Positions 60,771 through 64,000 of a stretch of DNA of 64,000 nt are shown one piece after another. The notes under the pieces were generated by a model. That model saw only the letters and a program-made list of their open reading frames with translations. It was not told where the DNA came from and made no database searches. Made by a program: the position numbers and the translations under genes. The stretch is taken from the NCBI RefSeq assembly GCF_003315795.1, contig NZ_QMEY01000001.1, positions 930,001-994,000 on the forward strand, read 5' to 3'. Within the stretch, counting starts at the first letter, position 1. Every line of letters starts with the position of its first letter. Source of the stretch: Spongiactinospora rosea (GTDB lineage Bacteria > Actinomycetota > Actinomycetes > Streptosporangiales > Streptosporangiaceae).

Positions 60771-63700
60771 TTGGCAGCCTCGCGCAACGCCTCCGCCGTA
60801 CCCGCTGGTCCCCGTCGAGTGTCATTCTCGCGTATCCAGGAGCCCTTCGAGGTTCCTGATCTTCTCGCCCTGCAGACCGAGTCGTTCGACTGGCTGCTCG
60901 GCAACGAGAAGTGGAAGGCCCGGGTCGAGGCGGCCCGCCAGGCCGGGCGCAAGGACGTTCCGGCCCAGTCCGGTCTCGAAGAGATCTTTGAAGAGATCAG
61001 TCCCATCGAGGACTTCTCCGGAACCATGTCCCTGTCGTTCCGCGATCACCGGTTCGAGCCGCCGAAGTACTCCGTCGATGAGTGCAAAGACAAGGACATG
61101 ACCTTCTCCGCCCCGATGTTCGTCACGGCGGAGTTCATCAATAACACCACCGGTGAGATCAAGAGCCAGACGGTGTTCATGGGCGACTTCCCGCTCATGA
61201 CCTCCAAGGGCACCTTCATCATCAACGGCACCGAGCGTGTCGTGGTCTCGCAGTTGGTGCGGTCCCCCGGCGTCTACTTCGAGCGCAACGTCGACAAGAT
61301 CTCGGACAAGGACATCTACGGCTGCAAGGTGATCCCCTCCCGGGGCGCCTGGCTGGAGTTCGAGATCGACAAGCGCGACGCCGTGGGCGTGCGCATCGAC
61401 CGTAAGCGCAAGCAGCCGGTGACGGTGCTGCTGAAGGCGCTGGGCTGGACCAACGACCGGATTTTGGAGCGGTTCGGCCAGTACGAATCCATGCGGGCGA
61501 CCCTGGAGAAGGACCACACGGCCGGCCAGGACGACGCGCTGCTCGACATCTACCGCAAGCTGCGGCCGGGCGAGCCGCCGACCAAAGAGTCGGCGCAGAC
61601 CCTGCTGGAGAATCTCTATTTCAACCCCAAGCGGTACGACCTGGCGAAGGTCGGCCGTTACAAGATCAATAAGAAGCTGGGCGTCGATTCCGAGATCACC
61701 CAGGGCACGCTCACCGAGGAAGACATCGTCGGCACGATCGAGTACCTGGTCCGGCTGCACGCCGGCGAGGACTCCATGCCCGGCGCCTCCGGCGAGGTCG
61801 TGGTCGAGGTCGACGACATCGACCACTTCGGCAACCGCCGCCTGCGCACGGTCGGCGAGCTGATCCAGAACCAGGTCCGCCTGGGCCTGGCCCGCATGGA
61901 GCGCGTGGTCCGCGAGCGGATGACCACCCAGGACGTCGAGGCGATCACGCCGCAGACCCTGATCAACATCCGCCCGGTCGTGGCGTCGATCAAGGAGTTC
62001 TTCGGCACCTCGCAGCTCTCGCAGTTCATGGCGCAGGAGAACCCGCTGGCCGGCCTCACCCACAAGCGGCGGCTGTCCGCGCTCGGCCCGGGCGGTCTGT
62101 CCCGTGAGCGCGCCGGGTTCGAGGTCCGCGACGTGCACCCGTCCCACTACGGCCGGATGTGCCCGATCGAGACCCCGGAAGGCCCCAACATCGGCCTGAT
62201 CGGCTCGCTGTCCTCCTACGGCAGGGTCAACTCCTTCGGTTTCGTGGAGACCCCGTACCGCAAGGTCGTGGACGGCAAGGTCACCGAGCAGATCGACTAC
62301 CTCACCGCCGACGAGGAGGACCGCTACGTCAAGGCGCAGGCCAACACGCCGCTGAACGCGGACGGCTCGTTCGCCGAGGCCCGCGTCCTGGTCCGCACCA
62401 AGGGCGGTGAGACCGAGCTCGCCCGTGCCGAGGAGGTCGACTACATCGACGTCTCGCCGCGCCAGATGGTGTCGGTGGCGACCGCGATGATCCCCTTCCT
62501 GGAGCACGACGACGCCAACCGCGCCCTGATGGGCTCCAACATGCAGCGTCAGTCGGTGCCCCTGCTGAAGAGCGAGTCGCCGCTGGTCGGCACCGGCATG
62601 GAGTACCGGGCGGCCACCGACGCCGGTGACGTGATCATCGCCGAGAAGGCCGGCGTGGTCGAGGAGGTCTCCGCCGACTACGTGACCGTGATGAACGACG
62701 ACGGCACGCGGACCACCTACCGCGTCGCCAAGTTCAAGCGGTCCAACCAGGGCACCTGCTACAACCAGAAGCCCATCGTGGACGAGGGCGCGCGGGTCGA
62801 GATCAACCAGGTCATCGCCGACGGCCCCTGCACCGACCAGGGTGAGATGGCGCTGGGCAAGAACCTCCTGGTGGCGTTCATGCCCTGGGAGGGCCACAAC
62901 TACGAAGACGCGATCATCCTGTCCCAGCGGCTGGTCCAGGACGACGTCCTCTCCTCGATCCACATCGAGGAGCACGAGGTCGACGCCCGCGACACCAAGC
63001 TGGGGCCCGAGGAGATCACCCGCGACATCCCCAACGTCTCCGAAGAGGTCCTGGCCGACCTCGACGAGCGCGGGATCATCCGGATCGGCGCCGAGGTGAC
63101 CCCCGGCGACATCCTGGTCGGCAAGGTCACCCCCAAGGGCGAGACCGAGCTGACCCCGGAGGAGCGGCTGCTGCGCGCGATCTTCGGCGAGAAGGCCCGC
63201 GAGGTCCGTGACACCTCGCTGAAGGTGCCGCACGGCGAGTCCGGCAAGGTCATCGGCGTCCGCGTCTTCAGCCGCGAGGAGGGCGACGAGCTGCCGCCTG
63301 GCGTCAACGAGCTGGTCCGCGTCTACGTGGCGCAGAAGCGCAAGATCACCGATGGTGACAAGCTGGCCGGTCGGCACGGCAACAAGGGCGTCATCTCCAA
63401 GATCCTGCCAGTGGAGGACATGCCGTTCCTTGAGGACGGCACCCCGGTCGACATCATCCTCAACCCGCTGGGCGTGCCCGGCCGGATGAACGTCGGCCAG
63501 GTCCTGGAGACCCACCTCGGGTGGATCGCCGCCCGCGGCTGGGACCTCTCCGGGGTCGAGGAGGCGTGGGCCGAGCGGCTGCGCGACAAGGGCTTCGGCC
63601 AGGTCGATCCGCGCACCAACGTGGCCACGCCGGTCTTCGACGGCGCCCACGAGGAAGAGATCACCGGTCTGCTGAACAACACCCTGGTCAACAGGGACGG

Positions 63701-64000
63701 CGAGCGGATGGTCGGGGTCAACGGCAAGGCGCGGCTGTTCGACGGCCGCTCCGGCGAGCCGTTCCCGCACCCGATCTCGGTCGGCTACATCTACATCCTG
63801 AAGCTGCTGCACCTGGTGGACGACAAGATCCACGCGCGGTCCACCGGCCCGTACTCGATGATCACCCAGCAGCCGCTGGGCGGTAAGGCGCAGTTCGGCG
63901 GGCAGCGGTTCGGCGAGATGGAGGTGTGGGCGCTGGAGGCGTACGGCGCCGCCTACGCCCTGCAGGAGCTGCTGACCATCAAGTCCGACGACGTCACCGG
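60771..64000 (+). CDS. rpoB: RNA polymerase beta subunit, 3' truncated
   Basis: The frame runs to the window edge (1076 codons). A TTG at 60771 with GGAAGGA upstream gives LAASRNAS, the actinobacterial start. Conserved blocks include [17 protein letters not shown] in part, [33 protein letters not shown] and [13 protein letters not shown]. In the rifampicin region (61990-62090) the protein reads [20 protein letters not shown]: relative to E. coli, Asp516 is Ala, 518 is Glu and Ser522 is Ala, while His526 and Ser531 are kept. The enzyme core is otherwise normal, so it is probably functional. Confidence 0.97.
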   Translation, partial: MAASRNASAVPAGPRRVSFSRIQEPFEVPDLLALQTESFDWLLGNEKWKARVEAARQAGRKDVPAQSGLEEIFEEISPIEDFSGTMSLSFRDHRFEPPKYSVDECKDKDMTFSAPMFVTAEFINNTTGEIKSQTVFMGDFPLMTSKGTFIINGTERVVVSQLVRSPGVYFERNVDKISDKDIYGCKVIPSRGAWLEFEIDKRDAVGVRIDRKRKQPVTVLLKALGWTNDRILERFGQYESMRATLEKDHTAGQDDALLDIYRKLRPGEPPTKESAQTLLENLYFNPKRYDLAKVGRYKINKKLGVDSEITQGTLTEEDIVGTIEYLVRLHAGEDSMPGASGEVVVEVDDIDHFGNRRLRTVGELIQNQVRLGLARMERVVRERMTTQDVEAITPQTLINIRPVVASIKEFFGTSQLSQFMAQENPLAGLTHKRRLSALGPGGLSRERAGFEVRDVHPSHYGRMCPIETPEGPNIGLIGSLSSYGRVNSFGFVETPYRKVVDGKVTEQIDYLTADEEDRYVKAQANTPLNADGSFAEARVLVRTKGGETELARAEEVDYIDVSPRQMVSVATAMIPFLEHDDANRALMGSNMQRQSVPLLKSESPLVGTGMEYRAATDAGDVIIAEKAGVVEEVSADYVTVMNDDGTRTTYRVAKFKRSNQGTCYNQKPIVDEGARVEINQVIADGPCTDQGEMALGKNLLVAFMPWEGHNYEDAIILSQRLVQDDVLSSIHIEEHEVDARDTKLGPEEITRDIPNVSEEVLADLDERGIIRIGAEVTPGDILVGKVTPKGETELTPEERLLRAIFGEKAREVRDTSLKVPHGESGKVIGVRVFSREEGDELPPGVNELVRVYVAQKRKITDGDKLAGRHGNKGVISKILPVEDMPFLEDGTPVDIILNPLGVPGRMNVGQVLETHLGWIAARGWDLSGVEEAWAERLRDKGFGQVDPRTNVATPVFDGAHEEEITGLLNNTLVNRDGERMVGVNGKARLFDGRSGEPFPHPISVGYIYILKLLHLVDDKIHARSTGPYSMITQQPLGGKAQFGGQRFGEMEVWALEAYGAAYALQELLTIKSDDVT

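Noticed and set aside
60822..63833. Open frame of 1003 codons antisense to rpoB
   Set aside because: It mirrors the rpoB coding bias, has no ribosome binding site and low-complexity Asp/Val/Gly composition; a GC-driven shadow.

Overview
The window is chromosomal DNA of a high-GC actinomycete. The grounds are the very high GC with strong G/C third-codon bias, frequent GTG/TTG starts, IdeR, UdgX, class F sortases, an F420-type (DDN-like) oxidoreductase, Mkl/Mce-associated proteins beside rpoB, and actinobacterial SerC and citrate synthase 2. The mix would fit a Streptosporangiales-like organism, but that placement is inference. No phage, insertion sequence, CRISPR array or origin was seen.

Layout. 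Bases 1-4054: a truncated SDR, a small secreted protein, an MBL-fold hydrolase and a family 2 glycosyltransferase. 4063-6712: a nickel/cobalt ECF transporter (CbiMN fusion, CbiQ, CbiO) behind a candidate Nur operator. 6767-10720: a STAS anti-sigma antagonist, an SDR plus enoyl-CoA hydratase pair, a rhomboid protease and serC. 10851-13433: a membrane protein carrying an extracellular binding-protein domain. 13497-19506: citrate synthase 2, pdxH, small membrane proteins, an MFS exporter, udgX and ideR. 19577-25169: a PAS-GAF-SpoIIE-ATPase phosphatase with a tiny coupled leader ORF, YibE/F, a BP74-like secreted protein and an acyl-CoA dehydrogenase.

Bases 25334-29401 form a cell-surface locus with two secreted, C-terminally anchored proteins alternating with two class F sortases, followed by a NarL-type two-component pair. 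31921-34714 is a stop/start-coupled three-gene module (His-rich polytopic membrane protein, secreted HxH-motif protein, YtkA/FixH-like protein) that may handle a metal. Next come a thiolase, an untracked 44-residue basic ORF, and a sugar ABC transporter without its own ATPase whose upstream region contains a DasR-type operator core. 39838-45418 holds an acyl-CoA dehydrogenase, a methyltransferase, an adenosine deaminase-like protein, and a SigE-family sigma factor coupled to a membrane PASTA protein.

From 45466 on lies the translation/transcription region: aminotransferase, tRNA-Trp, secE-nusG-rplK-rplA, then a 7.5-kb insertion (lipoprotein, DDN-like enzyme, hydrolases, AraC and WYL regulators), then rplJ-rplL behind an L10 leader, mkl with two Mce-associated genes, and rpoB, which runs off the window. 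The RpoB rifampicin-binding region has Ala where Asp516 (E. coli numbering) is expected, and Mkl has Ser-Ala-Ala in place of the Ser-Gly-Gly of the ABC signature. These two substitutions, the sortase locus, the putative metal module and several operator or leader elements are the most notable points.
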